Of a stretch of 64,000 bases of DNA, positions 18,093 through 31,561 are shown one piece after another. Source of the stretch: Aerophototrophica crusticola (lineage in GTDB: Bacteria > Pseudomonadota > Alphaproteobacteria > Azospirillales > Azospirillaceae); the NCBI GenBank assembly GCA_001939945.1, contig MOEB01000007.1, positions 1 through 64,000 of the forward strand. Reading direction: 5' to 3'. The notes under the pieces are model-generated. The model was not told where the DNA came from and did no database searches. It was given only the letters and a program-made list of their open reading frames with translations. The translations under genes were made by a program, and so were the position numbers. Each line of letters starts with the position of its first letter. The stretch's first letter is position 1.

Positions 18093-18188
18093 GCTTCCCC
18101 CGCGAAGGCGGGGGCCCACGGTTTTTGACCCGGGGTCTGCCGGGACAGGCGGAAAGGAACTGTGGACCCCCGCCTTCGCGGGGGAAGC
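18093..18188. repeat. Palindromic intergenic repeat, copy B (CCCCTGC family)
   Basis: The arms CTTCCCCCGCGAAGG... (from 18093) and ...CCTTCGCGGGGGAAG (to 18188) are perfect inverse copies over about 21 bp, followed inward by GGCCCAC and GTGGAC. It is the same element as 11190-11285, with a different centre. Confidence 0.7.
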
Positions 18189-18210
18189 AGGAAGGGGGGA
18201 CCCGGGTTGG

Positions 18211-18549
18211 CTAGCTGGCCACCGGGGATGCCACCGCGGCAGGCGCCCCCGCCACCGGGGCCGTGAAGGCCAGGGTGTTCAGGCTGTCCAGGACGGCCTC
18301 GGCCAGCATGAAGGTGGTGACCCGGCCGGGGTCGTCGGGGGCGAGGTCATGCCTGAGCCGCCGCAGCACCACCCCCAGCTTTGCAGCCGCGTCGGCCACG
18401 GTACAGGTGGGCTCATGCGCCAACAGCACGGTCAGCCGGCCCTTGCGGTCCAGCATCTCCCCCAACTCGTCCTCCGGCAGGCCGGAGCGCGGCGTCCGGT
18501 CAATCTCCTCCAACAACCCCACGATCCGCTTCACGGCCGGCGACAACAT
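18211..18549 (-). CDS. Hypothetical protein with helical core and Ala/Pro tail
   Basis: 112 aa, not recognised. The first 75 residues are predicted helical by eye (VKRIVGLLEEIDRT, DELGEMLDRKGRLTVLL, DAAAKLGVVLRRLRHDL). The last 20 are Ala/Val/Pro-rich and look disordered. Third-position GC is high and host-like, which supports coding. It is divergent from the XRE gene across a 113-bp region with a perfect palindrome, so the two may share regulation. No function can be proposed. Confidence 0.5.
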   Translation of the reverse strand: MLSPAVKRIVGLLEEIDRTPRSGLPEDELGEMLDRKGRLTVLLAHEPTCTVADAAAKLGVVLRRLRHDLAPDDPGRVTTFMLAEAVLDSLNTLAFTAPVAGAPAAVASPVAS

Positions 18550-18644
18550 GCAAATCCCCCTCGGCCCGACGCGGGCCTTTGCCTGGTGGGTTGGATGGGA
18601 TACGGTACGAGGTTACACGCTGCGTATAGGCTTGCGGCGTGAAT

Positions 18645-18654
18645 GCTACGTAGC
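18645..18654. promoter_or_regulatory. Perfect palindrome, possible operator of the XRE gene
   Basis: GCTACGTAGC lies 9 bp upstream of the XRE start, with a GCGTAACGCT half-related palindrome overlapping its right side (18653-18662). It sits in the divergent region between the 112-aa gene and the XRE gene. Autoregulation by the XRE protein is a reasonable but untested reading. Confidence 0.4.
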
Positions 18655-18662
18655 GTAACGCT

Positions 18663-18944
18663 GTGAGGCGCCCCGTGTCAACACCCAAAACACCATCCGA
18701 AGACCGCCTTGCCATCACCGGCCGCCAATGCAAAGCCGCCCGCGCCCTCCTGGGCTGGGACCAGGAGGAGCTGGCACGGCGGAGCGGGGTGGCGCGTCCA
18801 ACGATCACGAACTTTGAGAATGGGAAGCGGGTGCCGATTTCAGCGACTTTGAACCAGATAGTACGCTCTTTTATGTCAAATGGTATTGAGTTTGTCTCTT
18901 CTACTGACGAGCAATCAAAAGGTGTAATTTTGAGGATAGCTTGA
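18663..18944 (+). CDS. XRE-family helix-turn-helix regulator
   Basis: 93 aa from GTG; a GTG four codons later (18675) has a better-spaced GAGG upstream. The HTH is ITGRQCKAARALLGWDQEELARRSGVARPTITNFENG, a canonical XRE fold. The GIEFVSS...GVILRIA end is the common tail of this small XRE group. The 5' half is GC-rich like the host, while codons after about 18810 become AT-rich, so the composition switch into the neighbouring cassette occurs inside this gene. It converges on the 737-aa gene with 4 bp between stops and may regulate that cassette. Confidence 0.8.
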   Translation: MRRPVSTPKTPSEDRLAITGRQCKAARALLGWDQEELARRSGVARPTITNFENGKRVPISATLNQIVRSFMSNGIEFVSSTDEQSKGVILRIA

Positions 18945-18948
18945 GTCT

Positions 18949-21162
18949 TCAGATCCCTACTTTAATCCTTAGAAACTTCTGAAAGCACCCTGCAAGTGGC
19001 GGTAGTGTCCCATGGAAATGCAGCACTTCGCGAATGTCATTCTTGGCCAACTTCAATCGACTTGCACAAATAGCCAGTAAAAACTCCGATGCTGCTTCAC
19101 CGAGTTCATTATCCGCGTTCTCCAGTATGCGGATGACGAAAGATCGAAGCAAGAAGCTCAATTCACTGTTCTGGGTATAATCTAATTCCTCCGGAAAAGC
19201 TCCCCGCAGGAAAGCAGCTTGTATAATGCCATCGTTATATCTTCCAAAGCATTCCGGAGCCAAAAGAGTTTGATGAAATGCACCAGAGGTTAATTTGGCT
19301 TTATCGCCCGTTCTAATGCCATCCAACACACAAGCGACAGTCACGTATACGTCTTCTTGGGAAGTGTCTGATACAGCATTGTTCTTATCCCAGAATGCGA
19401 ATGTCTCGCGAAGTCGCAGTGGGTCACCAGTGGGGCCTTTCAGGAAAAGGGTGTTAAGCTTCACTAAACCGCCAGATCGCAGTTCATCAAGCCGCTCATC
19501 AACCGCTTTACGCTCATCAGCGGACAAGAATTTTTCGCTACTTTCGTCATCTATCCTTGTAATCTGGTGTAGACATTCCTTTTCCGTAGTCCACGCATTA
19601 GTGCCAGACCGGGAAGGAAACGTAAGTTTTTCAATGCTTTCCACAGTATGCTTTGGGAGTTTGTTGTTATATTCCAGATCACTGACGAGAGTTCTATAGC
19701 GAGGCTCATGTGTGTGTTTGGCAAAATATGATAAATAGACTCTGGGCTGGTTCTTAATCTTATCCCTCAACTCAAGGCTTGCACTCTGCAAAGACACCCC
19801 TGTGTCAATGACGGAGGAGATAACCAAAACTGAAGATTTTTCCCGGATCGCGCAAACACCTAAATCTCTATGGTAAATTAAGGGTATATCGCGGCCCAGC
19901 CATTCAGCGATAGCTTTTTGTGCGATTTCTGCCAAGGTTTTCGAATCTTCTGTGTCTACATAAATGATTGCGGCCGCGTTCACTGGCGTGTATCTCAATA
20001 GTCTTTCCAAAAATAGGGAGTGCAGCTCAGCATCCTGCGCCAATATTCTTACATCGATGAACAAGTCACCTGCAAGATGACGTGAGTCGGGTGGGAATTT
20101 GACGCGAAAAAAACCCTTGCCGGCATAGCGGCTCATCAAATTTCGTAGAGCTACTGGTGAGTCCTCAGCCTTCACGACATAGCTGGAAATGTTATTGCTG
20201 TCGGTGAGGAATTGCTCTCCAGCAAAATGCACGGCGCGGGATCCCTCCTTGCAATACGGACATGTTTCTGCGTCATAATCTGTAGTTCCAGAAAACATTC
20301 CATTTGGGTTGAGATTTTGATCATCAAAAAAATCAAAAATCGTGTTGCACCCCGAAGCCTTAGGTGCGAAGGAGATTAAATTCATCACGTACTTTCGTTC
20401 AATGCCCATGCTTATGATCTTTTTGTACATGTTTCCGCTAGTAGTCGCAGAGATAAGTATCAGATAGTTATCAGTGCCAGGTGTTTTAATTCTTTCCAAA
20501 TTTCCATAAGAAGAGAAGCTTTCAATTGTAGGGAAATATCCGCGATCACCCGTCATGGACAGCTTAAGGGCCAATGCTGCTTTCACCACAATACCTATTG
20601 TCGATGAGTCAATGAAAATATGATCAGGTTTTTTCTCAAGAGCTGGCAGAAGAGCTAATGAAAGGAGGGTTAATTCTGTGCCCATCTGCATCAAGTTAGC
20701 AACACGAATGAAGGCTTTAGAATGCCGGCCGGACGGATGTACAAAATGATAAGTTCCCTTGGGTTGAATTAAGCCTTCTCGAACTTGAAAGATTTTTTTG
20801 GCTCCCGAATAAATCAAATTGCCAAAATCCGTTTGCTTAATAGTTAATTTCATGGCTGTTAAATTAATAACTCGCCCCATTGAGCCATTGCTATGAAAGG
20901 ACAGGAGCACAACAGGCATTTTGGTCGGGTCAGATCGCCATTTGGCCACTTTCTTAAGCATCTCATTAACAATGGCTCTAATCGAGTCCACTGCGTCGTC
21001 ACGCACTAGAAAAATTAGGGCTTGCGGACGTAGGTTGGTGGTAACGTCTGTATCCATAGAAAAAAAGAAGCTGCTTTCATTCAATGATAAGGAGGGTATA
21101 AAGTAGACTGCAACGCTCTTGTTCTGACCTTCGCTGAGGAGTTTGGCTCTGAAATTGAACAT
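18949..21162 (-). CDS. 737-aa protein with tandem degenerate phosphoribosyltransferase-like motifs and a CxxC knuckle
   Basis: Not a family I can name. It has two phosphoribosyltransferase-like halves by motif. In the first, FIDSSTIGIVVKAALAL (about residues 184-200) resembles a pyrophosphate loop, and LILISATTSGNMYKKI (about 230-245) a PRPP loop in which the usual acidic pair is replaced by Ser-Ala. In the second, VLVISSVIDTGVSLQSA (about 447-463) again has the TG-(S/T)-L pattern with Ser-Ser for Asp-Asp. A CPYCKEG half-knuckle is at about residue 300. The C-terminal 200 residues are helical. The gene is markedly AT-richer than the core. It lies 29 bp downstream of the GHKL ATPase gene, so the two form an operon trailing gyrB. 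The family assignment is inference from motif shape; biological role unknown, conflict/defence plausible. Confidence 0.7.
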   Translation of the reverse strand: MFNFRAKLLSEGQNKSVAVYFIPSLSLNESSFFFSMDTDVTTNLRPQALIFLVRDDAVDSIRAIVNEMLKKVAKWRSDPTKMPVVLLSFHSNGSMGRVINLTAMKLTIKQTDFGNLIYSGAKKIFQVREGLIQPKGTYHFVHPSGRHSKAFIRVANLMQMGTELTLLSLALLPALEKKPDHIFIDSSTIGIVVKAALALKLSMTGDRGYFPTIESFSSYGNLERIKTPGTDNYLILISATTSGNMYKKIISMGIERKYVMNLISFAPKASGCNTIFDFFDDQNLNPNGMFSGTTDYDAETCPYCKEGSRAVHFAGEQFLTDSNNISSYVVKAEDSPVALRNLMSRYAGKGFFRVKFPPDSRHLAGDLFIDVRILAQDAELHSLFLERLLRYTPVNAAAIIYVDTEDSKTLAEIAQKAIAEWLGRDIPLIYHRDLGVCAIREKSSVLVISSVIDTGVSLQSASLELRDKIKNQPRVYLSYFAKHTHEPRYRTLVSDLEYNNKLPKHTVESIEKLTFPSRSGTNAWTTEKECLHQITRIDDESSEKFLSADERKAVDERLDELRSGGLVKLNTLFLKGPTGDPLRLRETFAFWDKNNAVSDTSQEDVYVTVACVLDGIRTGDKAKLTSGAFHQTLLAPECFGRYNDGIIQAAFLRGAFPEELDYTQNSELSFLLRSFVIRILENADNELGEAASEFLLAICASRLKLAKNDIREVLHFHGTLPPLAGCFQKFLRIKVGI

Positions 21163-21191
21163 TGGACTGCTTCCCGTGGTTTACAATTTTG

Positions 21192-25021
<3,830 letters not shown>

Positions 25022-25110
25022 TTAGCCGATTTCGCCCGCCAAGGGGGGAGAAACCTGGACCCTTATATGGGGGTTATCGCAACGCAATTCAGCAAGAAGT
25101 TGGGGGGCTC

Positions 25111-25150
25111 CCCCTCACCCCGACCCTCTCCCCGGGGGGGAGAGGGGGAG
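25111..25150. repeat. Dispersed intergenic repeat overlapping the recF stop codon
   Basis: CCCCTCACCCCGACCCTCTC followed by CCCGGGGGGGAGAGGG is the common CTCACCC/CCCTCTCC hairpin repeat. The recF stop codon lies within it, so the last residues of RecF (LPLSPPGRGSG) are encoded by the repeat rather than by conserved recF sequence. Confidence 0.65.
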
Positions 25151-26305
25151 GGCGGCAAGGTCCAGCGTGGTGAGGTGGCTGTCCTCCACGCGGATGTGGG
25201 TGGCGGCGGCGCCCAGCTCGGCGAAGACGGCGGCGTCGGTGCCGGTCAGCCAGGCTTGGCTGCCGGTGGCCAGGATCTCCTGGAACAGGGCGGTGCGGCG
25301 GTCCGCGTCCAGGTGGGCGGCGACCTCATCCAGCAGCAGCAGGGGTGCTGTGCCCGTCTCCGCCTTCATCAGGCGGGCGTTGGCGAGGATGATGGAGACG
25401 AGGAGGGCCTTCTGCTCGCCGGTCGAGCCCAGCTCCGCCGGCATGGACTTGGCGAGGTAGGTGACGGACAGGTCGCTGCGGTGGGGGCCGACGGCGGCGC
25501 CGCCGCTTTCGGCGTCGCGGCGGCGGGAGTCGCGCAGGGCGGCGCGCAGGGTGTCTTCGGCCTCCAGGGCGGGGCGGTCGGCGACGGTGGCGTCCACCTC
25601 CCCCTCCATGCGCAGGCCGGGGGCGGGGAAGGGGCCGACGCCTTGCGCCGAGGCGGCGGCGAGGCGGCTGACCATGTCGGCCCTTGCGGCGGCGATGGCG
25701 ACGCCCAGGGTGGCCATCTGGTCCTCCAGCGCGCCCAGCCAGGCGGGGTCGTGGGGGCCGTCGCGCAAGATTCGGGCCCGCTCCCGCAGGGCATTCTCAT
25801 ACTTGGTCAAGCGGCCGGCATGGGCGGGGTCGAAGCCGAAGACCAGCCGGTCCAGGAAGCGGCGGCGGGCGCTCGCGGCGTCCGTGAACAGGCGGTCCAT
25901 CTGGGGGGTGAGCCAGGCCATGGCCACATGCTCCGCCAGCGCCACCTGGCCCTTGGCGGGGCGGCCGTCGATGTGCACCAGGCGCCGCTCGCTGCCGGCC
26001 TCCGCGCCCGGGTCGCGGCCGGTGCCCAGCTCCACCGGGCCGGTGGGGGTGAGGACCGTGGCGGCGACGGCCCAGCCGGGGCCCGCCCACTCCGCCCCGC
26101 CGCCGATGCGCTCCACCTCGCTCAGCTTCGCCCGGCGCAGGCCGCGGCCGGGGGAGAGGAAGCTCACCGCCTCCAGCAGGTTGGTCTTGCCGGCCCCGTT
26201 GGGGCCCGTCAGCACCACGGGCCGCGCGTCACAGTCCAGCCGCGCGGCGGCGTAAGAGCGGAACCGGGTCACGGTCAGCCGGGTGACGGCCAGGGAAGGG
26301 GTCAT
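25115..26305 (-). CDS. recF: DNA replication and repair protein RecF
   Basis: 396 aa from the ATG at 26305; the frame is open 59 codons further upstream, but this is the conserved start. Walker A is GPNGAGKTN (about residues 34-42), the ABC signature is STGEQKALLVS (about 312-322), and the D-loop LLLLDEVAAHLD follows. RecF loads RecA at gaps with RecOR. It sits upstream of gyrB as in the ancestral dnaA-dnaN-recF-gyrB order, but dnaA and dnaN are not next to it; a dispersed repeat and phhA lie there instead. Confidence 0.95.
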   Translation of the reverse strand: MTPSLAVTRLTVTRFRSYAAARLDCDARPVVLTGPNGAGKTNLLEAVSFLSPGRGLRRAKLSEVERIGGGAEWAGPGWAVAATVLTPTGPVELGTGRDPGAEAGSERRLVHIDGRPAKGQVALAEHVAMAWLTPQMDRLFTDAASARRRFLDRLVFGFDPAHAGRLTKYENALRERARILRDGPHDPAWLGALEDQMATLGVAIAAARADMVSRLAAASAQGVGPFPAPGLRMEGEVDATVADRPALEAEDTLRAALRDSRRRDAESGGAAVGPHRSDLSVTYLAKSMPAELGSTGEQKALLVSIILANARLMKAETGTAPLLLLDEVAAHLDADRRTALFQEILATGSQAWLTGTDAAVFAELGAAATHIRVEDSHLTTLDLAALPLSPPGRGSG

Positions 26306-26445
26306 GGCCGGCCGCGCCCGGGGGACGGATGGGACAAAGGCGGGCGTGCGGGCACGGGGCGACACTCGTTCCGGGACGGGACGGTATCTAGGGCGAGGTG
26401 GCGTGCCGATGCAAGGGGGGCGGCCGTTCCCGTGCTTGCTGGCCG

Positions 26446-26609
26446 CTGGTCCAAAGAACACGCACGAACACGCACCATCCACTCACGGACACGCACAAAG
26501 CCGAAAAGGAACTGCGGCTTCGCCGCGGTTTGGTGCTGCCGCAGGCTTTGTTCTCTTGTGAATGTTCGTGCGTGCTTTTGTGCGTGTCCGTGAATGTTTC
26601 CTGGACCAG
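26446..26609. repeat. Dispersed imperfect palindromic element, copy 2 (TGTGCGTG family)
   Basis: The element is bounded by the inverted ends CTGGTCCA (26446-26453) and TGGACCAG (26602-26609). Inside are TCACGGACACGCACAAA (26483-26499) and its perfect inverse TTTGTGCGTGTCCGTGA (26578-26594), plus GAACACGCACGAACA and ATGTTCGTGCGTGC. The right half is collinear with that of 8554-8708. It fills most of the 324-bp gap between recF and phhA; I see no gene in that gap. Confidence 0.7.
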
Positions 26610-26629
26610 CGCCGCCGGATAAGCGCCCC

Positions 26630-27541
26630 CTACTCCGCCGCGGTCTTCGTGCCCAGCACCCGCTGCTGCGTGCCCTTCGTGTAGACCTTGTCCGTGGGCA
26701 GCACGTCGGCGGGGGCGTATTCCGGCGGGCCGGCCAGCCGCTCATACAACGGGCCGAAATCCACGCCGGTGGCGGTGAAGAGCTGGTCGTAGTCGTCGAT
26801 GACGAAGTAGGTCTGCTGGTAATCGTCGATACGGTAGCGGGTGCGCATCACCCGTTCCAGGTCGAAGCCGATGCGGTTGGGCGAGGGGCTCTCGATGGCA
26901 TAGGGCGTCTCCCCCGCCGAGGACAGGATGCCGGCGCCATAGACCTTGGTCTGCCCGTCCTCCCGGATCAGGCCGAATTCCACCGTGTACCAGTAGAGGC
27001 GGGCCAGGTTCTCGATCCGGCCCAGGCCCAGGGCCCGCTGGCCGCCCTTGCCATAGGCCTGCATGTAGTCCGCGAAGACCGGGTGCAGCAGCAGGGGCAC
27101 GTGGCCGAAGAAGTCGTGGAAGACGTCCGGCTCCTCCAGATAGTCCATCTCCTCCGGCTTGCGGATCCAGTTGGTGACGGGGAAGCGGCGGTTGGCCAGG
27201 TGGTCGAAGAAGGCGCCCTCCGGGATCAGGCCCGGCACGGCCACGATCCGCCAGCCCGTGGCCTTTTCCAGCATGTCGGACGCGCGGCGGAAGTCCGGCA
27301 CGCCGTCGCCCGCGTCCAGCCGGGACAGGCAGTCCATGAAGGTCCTGGCGGCATAGCGCGGCAGCAGCTTGCTCTGCCGGTCATAGAGGGTGCGCCAGAG
27401 GGCGTGGTCCGTGTCGGTGTACCGGTCCCAGCCCTGGTCGATTGTGAAGTCGGCGGCCATGGACGAGTAATCGCCGCGCAGCTCCTTCGCCGTCTTGCCG
27501 GAGCTCGCCGTGGCGGCCTTGAAGCCATCCCCCGTGGTCAT
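26630..27541 (-). CDS. phhA: Phenylalanine 4-monooxygenase
   Basis: 303 aa. It hydroxylates phenylalanine to tyrosine using a pterin cofactor and non-heme iron. The iron ligands are visible: His142 and His147 in FHDFFGHVPL, and Glu188 in YWYTVEFGL, with the spacing of the aromatic amino acid hydroxylase family. There is no N-terminal ACT domain, as expected for bacterial enzymes. Its product feeds tyrosine catabolism, and hppD lies 1.7 kb away. Pterin carbinolamine dehydratase (phhB) is not in the window. Confidence 0.95.
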   Translation of the reverse strand: MTTGDGFKAATASSGKTAKELRGDYSSMAADFTIDQGWDRYTDTDHALWRTLYDRQSKLLPRYAARTFMDCLSRLDAGDGVPDFRRASDMLEKATGWRIVAVPGLIPEGAFFDHLANRRFPVTNWIRKPEEMDYLEEPDVFHDFFGHVPLLLHPVFADYMQAYGKGGQRALGLGRIENLARLYWYTVEFGLIREDGQTKVYGAGILSSAGETPYAIESPSPNRIGFDLERVMRTRYRIDDYQQTYFVIDDYDQLFTATGVDFGPLYERLAGPPEYAPADVLPTDKVYTKGTQQRVLGTKTAAE

Positions 27542-27705
27542 GATGTGGAGTCCCCGCTGGTTCAGCCTGTTGGCGCAATTTTACCGCCGCGGGGTGGGCA
27601 TTTCCTTGCGGATGTGTCGGGGTGGACGGGTACAGGGGCGATTTCCTGCCGTTTGGCGGTTCGGCGGCGCAATGTTTTGCTGAAGGAGTTTGTGCGGTGC
27701 GGGGG

Positions 27706-28572
27706 CTACGCCGCCAGCACGTCCTCCAGGATCGCCTGGCTGTGGTTGAAGACCAGGGAGAAGTGGCCCTCGCCCGCGATGAAGTTGGCCTTGGCGCCCG
27801 GGATGTGCTGGGCGTACCAGCGGCCGGAGGCGGGGGGGACGGTGACGTCGGCCAGGCCGTGCCAGACGGTGACCCGGCCGTTGATGCTGGCCACGTCGAA
27901 ACCCCAGGGGGTGGCATAGGTGCGGGCGTCGTCCAGGGGGCCGTGGATGCCGGTCCGCAGCGCCTCGCGCCAGCCGTTCACCAGCCGGTCGCCGAACCGG
28001 TTGCGCAACAGGTCCGGCGTGGCATAGGGCATGCCCAGCCGGTTGCGCAGCATCTGGGCCAGGGCCACGGGGTCGCGGGTGTTGACCAGCCGCCGGGCCA
28101 TGTGGGCGGTCAGGCGCATGGCCAGGGGCCGGCGGCCCAGGTTGAACAGCAGGCTGGAGGGGCTGCCCACTTCCCACCCCTGCCCTGCCGGGCCCAGGGG
28201 GCAGACCAGGGCGGTGGCGGAGAGGCGGTCGGGGATGGCGTGGGCACAGGCGGCGGCATAGGGCCCGCCGCCGGACATGCCCACCAGCGCCACCCGGTCC
28301 AGGCCCAGCGCATCCAGCAGGTGCGCCACGTCCGGCGGCCAGTCCAGCAGGCGGCGGCCGGGCTTGGCGTCCGACAGGCCGTAGCCCGGCCGGTCGGGGG
28401 AGATCAGCCGCACAGCCGGCAGGTCCGGCAACAGCTCCGGCTCCAGCCGGGAGCTGGGATAGCCATGGAAGTACAGCACGGGCGGCCCGCCGGGGTCGCC
28501 ATACTCGGCATAGCCCAGGGCGCGCCCGTCGGGCAGGCGGATGGTGGCGTCGCGGCGGGTGGGAGGTGTCAT
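27706..28572 (-). CDS. Alpha/beta hydrolase
   Basis: 288 aa from the ATG at 28572 (an upstream in-frame start would add 27 unconserved residues). It has the alpha/beta hydrolase landmarks: the oxyanion HGYPSSR segment, the nucleophile elbow GMSGGG, an Asp in the VWHGLADVTVP strand, and the catalytic His in GEGHFSLVF. Substrate unknown. It lies between phhA and the Lrp-type regulator on the same strand, so it may belong to an aromatic-degradation transcript, though nothing in the protein itself points to that. Confidence 0.85.
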   Translation of the reverse strand: MTPPTRRDATIRLPDGRALGYAEYGDPGGPPVLYFHGYPSSRLEPELLPDLPAVRLISPDRPGYGLSDAKPGRRLLDWPPDVAHLLDALGLDRVALVGMSGGGPYAAACAHAIPDRLSATALVCPLGPAGQGWEVGSPSSLLFNLGRRPLAMRLTAHMARRLVNTRDPVALAQMLRNRLGMPYATPDLLRNRFGDRLVNGWREALRTGIHGPLDDARTYATPWGFDVASINGRVTVWHGLADVTVPPASGRWYAQHIPGAKANFIAGEGHFSLVFNHSQAILEDVLAA

Positions 28573-28649
28573 GATCGGGTCATATTGGACCCCTGCCGGG
28601 AGGACGCAAGCCGCCCGGGGCCCCCTACCCCGACTGCGGCCCCACGCCC

Positions 28650-29126
28650 TCACCGCCCCTTCGGCAGAGGCAAACAGGTGCTGTGCTTGACCACGTCCAG
28701 GACGAAGCTGGAGCGCACGTCCTTCACGCCGGGGATCTGCAGCAGCTTGCCCATGCTGACCTCGGCGTAGGCGTCCAGGTCGGGCACCACCACCTGGAGC
28801 AAATAGTCCATGGTGCCGGTCATGACGAAGCAGGACACCACCTCCGGGATCGCCTCCACCGCGCGGCGGAAGCGGAGGTCGCCTTCGGCGTTCTGGTCGA
28901 TCTTCACCTCCACGAAGGCGACGACGCCGAAGCCCAGCTTGCGGCGGTCCAGGATGGCGGCGTAGCCCTGGATATAGCCGTCTTCCTCCAGGTCGCGCAC
29001 ACGGCGCAGGCAGGGGCTGGGGGACAGGCCCACCTGTTCCGCCAGGTCCACGTTGGACAGGCGGCCGTTGCGCTGCAACGCGTCCAGGATGCGCATATCT
29101 GCCCCATCCAGCGTGGATTTCCCCAT
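28650..29126 (-). CDS. Lrp/AsnC family transcriptional regulator
   Basis: 158 aa. The N-terminal HTH is [43 protein letters not shown]. The C-terminal RAM/ACT-like domain has [21 protein letters not shown]. Lrp-type proteins bind amino acids and act as octamers or hexadecamers. It is divergent from hppD across 136 bp, so control of hppD, with an aromatic amino acid as effector, is the natural inference. That region contains GCGC-GATCCT-GCGC, a small inverted repeat near 29165-29178 that could be part of its site. Confidence 0.88.
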   Translation of the reverse strand: MGKSTLDGADMRILDALQRNGRLSNVDLAEQVGLSPSPCLRRVRDLEEDGYIQGYAAILDRRKLGFGVVAFVEVKIDQNAEGDLRFRRAVEAIPEVVSCFVMTGTMDYLLQVVVPDLDAYAEVSMGKLLQIPGVKDVRSSFVLDVVKHSTCLPLPKGR

Positions 29127-29262
29127 GGTCTGCCCCCTGCCCCCGGTTCTTTGGGTGAATTATTGCGCGATCCTGCGCTTATCGGCTGCGAATCGCAAGG
29201 ACATGCCCCGCCTTCCCGCCGTATCCTGCGGCAAATTGGCATGCAATCCTGGGAGGGACGCT

Positions 29263-30369
<1,107 letters not shown>

Positions 30370-30396
30370 TCCCTGCTGACGGACGGCGAACATGGA

Positions 30397-30430
30397 AAGG
30401 GCGGGCCCCCCGGGGGACCCGCCCTTTTTT
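30397..30430 (+). terminator. Intrinsic terminator after hppD
   Basis: AAAGGGCGGG (30397-30406) pairs with CCCGCCCTTT (30418-30427) around a GC-rich core, and a run of six T ends at 30430. It lies 27 bp after the hppD stop. Confidence 0.85.
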
Positions 30431-30460
30431 CCTGCTTCCTGCCGGTGCCGGGGGACGCCG

Positions 30461-30871
30461 TCAGGGGATGTTCACCACCGTTTCCCCGCCCCTGGGGATC
30501 GAGGAGACGACCTTGAAGGCCACGGGACTGCCCTGGACGCCCTTTCCCGACAGCTCATAGGCGCGGCCCCCCATCAGGGCTGCATAGCAGGACAGGCGCA
30601 CCATGCCCGTCCCGGTAGGGCCGGCCGGGGACGTCACGCATTCATGCCCGCCGATGGTCAGGGTGATCCCGGGACGGGCCAGGGTGGAGGGGATTTCCCC
30701 TTCGATCAGGTAGATGCCTTCCCGCTCCGCCACATAGGTGCAGGCAGGGTTGCCAGCCCTTGTGGTGCAGATGTGGGACGCCCCGGCGGAGGCCGCGGCA
30801 ACCGGTGCCGGGGCCGTCTGGGTCAAGGTCACTGCCAGGAGGGTGAGAAGCAGTTGCATGGGACGGATCAT
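30461..30871 (-). CDS. Small secreted protein with signal peptide and four cysteines
   Basis: 136 aa, not recognised. Residues 1-26 form a signal peptide (MIRPMQLLLTLLAVTL, then APAPVAAASA with an AxA cleavage site). The mature part is about 110 residues with Cys in HICTT, ACTY, HECVT and LSCYA, enough for two disulfides, and it reads as a beta-rich domain. It should be periplasmic. It converges on hppD across the terminator. No role can be assigned. Confidence 0.65.
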   Translation of the reverse strand: MIRPMQLLLTLLAVTLTQTAPAPVAAASAGASHICTTRAGNPACTYVAEREGIYLIEGEIPSTLARPGITLTIGGHECVTSPAGPTGTGMVRLSCYAALMGGRAYELSGKGVQGSPVAFKVVSSIPRGGETVVNIP

Positions 30872-31123
30872 TGAGTACCCTCCAATACCGGGTCATACAG
30901 TTGCCGATCGAAGTACCTCATATTTACGGAGTTTGGCTGAGACGCAAGGTGGATTCTTGGGTTGGTCCGAGTTCTGTACCTAAGGTATAGGAAGATCGGC
31001 GGAGGTTGATCCTTAAAATTGTCGCCGATTTTGTTTGAATTCTTGCCATTGCTGCATGCCAGTTGCAGACGTCCTGATCCCCAGGAATAGGGCTGCTACC
31101 CCGCAGGTGCCGCCGCCGCCGCC

Positions 31124-31156
31124 GGGGCGTGTTTACGGTCAGCGTAAACACGCCCC
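31124..31156. terminator. Perfect 14-bp stem hairpin in the 30.9-31.2 kb gap
   Basis: GGGGCGTGTTTACG and CGTAAACACGCCCC pair perfectly around a GTCAG loop. No T-run follows, so it may be a regulatory palindrome or a replication-associated hairpin instead of a terminator. The surrounding 356-bp gap (30872-31227) is otherwise relatively AT-rich and holds no other element I can support. Confidence 0.5.
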
Positions 31157-31227
31157 AACACCGTCCTGGAACCAGGCGGGCCCCCATGCTTTAAGCGGGG
31201 GAGGTAATCACGGGATGGCAGCGAAAC

Positions 31228-31428
31228 ATGGCCGAGGAAGACATCGTGGGCCGCCTGCGCCGACGGGCAGCGAAGGCGAAGGACCGGTACCCGGAGCAAG
31301 CGGACGACCCCAACACCCTGGTGGGCGGCCTGATCCTGGATTACGAGGCCGCGGCCAACGAGATCGAGCGGCTGCGGGGGTCCCTGCATACCCTGTCCCG
31401 GGACGCGCTGCGGGCCATGCTGGGCTGA
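31228..31428 (+). CDS. Small acidic/basic helical hypothetical protein
   Basis: 66 aa, not recognised. It is predicted helical throughout (EDIVGRLRRRAAKAKDRY, GGLILDYEAAANEIERLRGSL), with a basic N-terminal third. Such short proteins with an AANEIERLR segment occur in phage and plasmid regions of proteobacteria. It ends 24 bp before the first iteron of the putative origin, which would make it an origin-linked gene. The start has no strong ribosome-binding site, so coding status is uncertain. Confidence 0.4.
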   Translation: MAEEDIVGRLRRRAAKAKDRYPEQADDPNTLVGGLILDYEAAANEIERLRGSLHTLSRDALRAMLG

Positions 31429-31452
31429 CCCTGTCAGGGTTCAGCGTGGTTC

Positions 31453-31560
31453 ATGTCGCCGCCATTCCGGGGCCGCGGGCGGGAATGGCGGCGACAGCGG
31501 CGGGAATCCCGATGACACCGACCGGAATCCCGGCGGCACCACCCGGAACGGCGGCGACAC
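31453..31560. repeat. Iteron array, left: one inverted copy plus four 21-bp tandem copies
   Basis: ATGTCGCCGCCATTCCGG (31453-31470) is followed by its inverse starting GGGAATGGCGGCGACA (31481-31496). Three more copies of the inverse unit follow in tandem: the GGAAT/GGAAC marks fall at 31482, 31503, 31524 and 31545, exactly 21 bp apart. Copies two and three are diverged in the middle (GGAATCCCGATGAC, GGAATCCCGGCGGC); the fourth reads GGAACGGCGGCGACA. The 21-bp period, two helical turns, is a hallmark of iterons bound by plasmid Rep proteins. Confidence 0.75.
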
Positions 31561-31561
31561 C

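Noticed and set aside
31453-31560. CRISPR-like regular repeats
   Set aside because: The units abut with no unique spacers and the period is 21 bp; the layout fits iterons, not an array, and no cas genes exist here.
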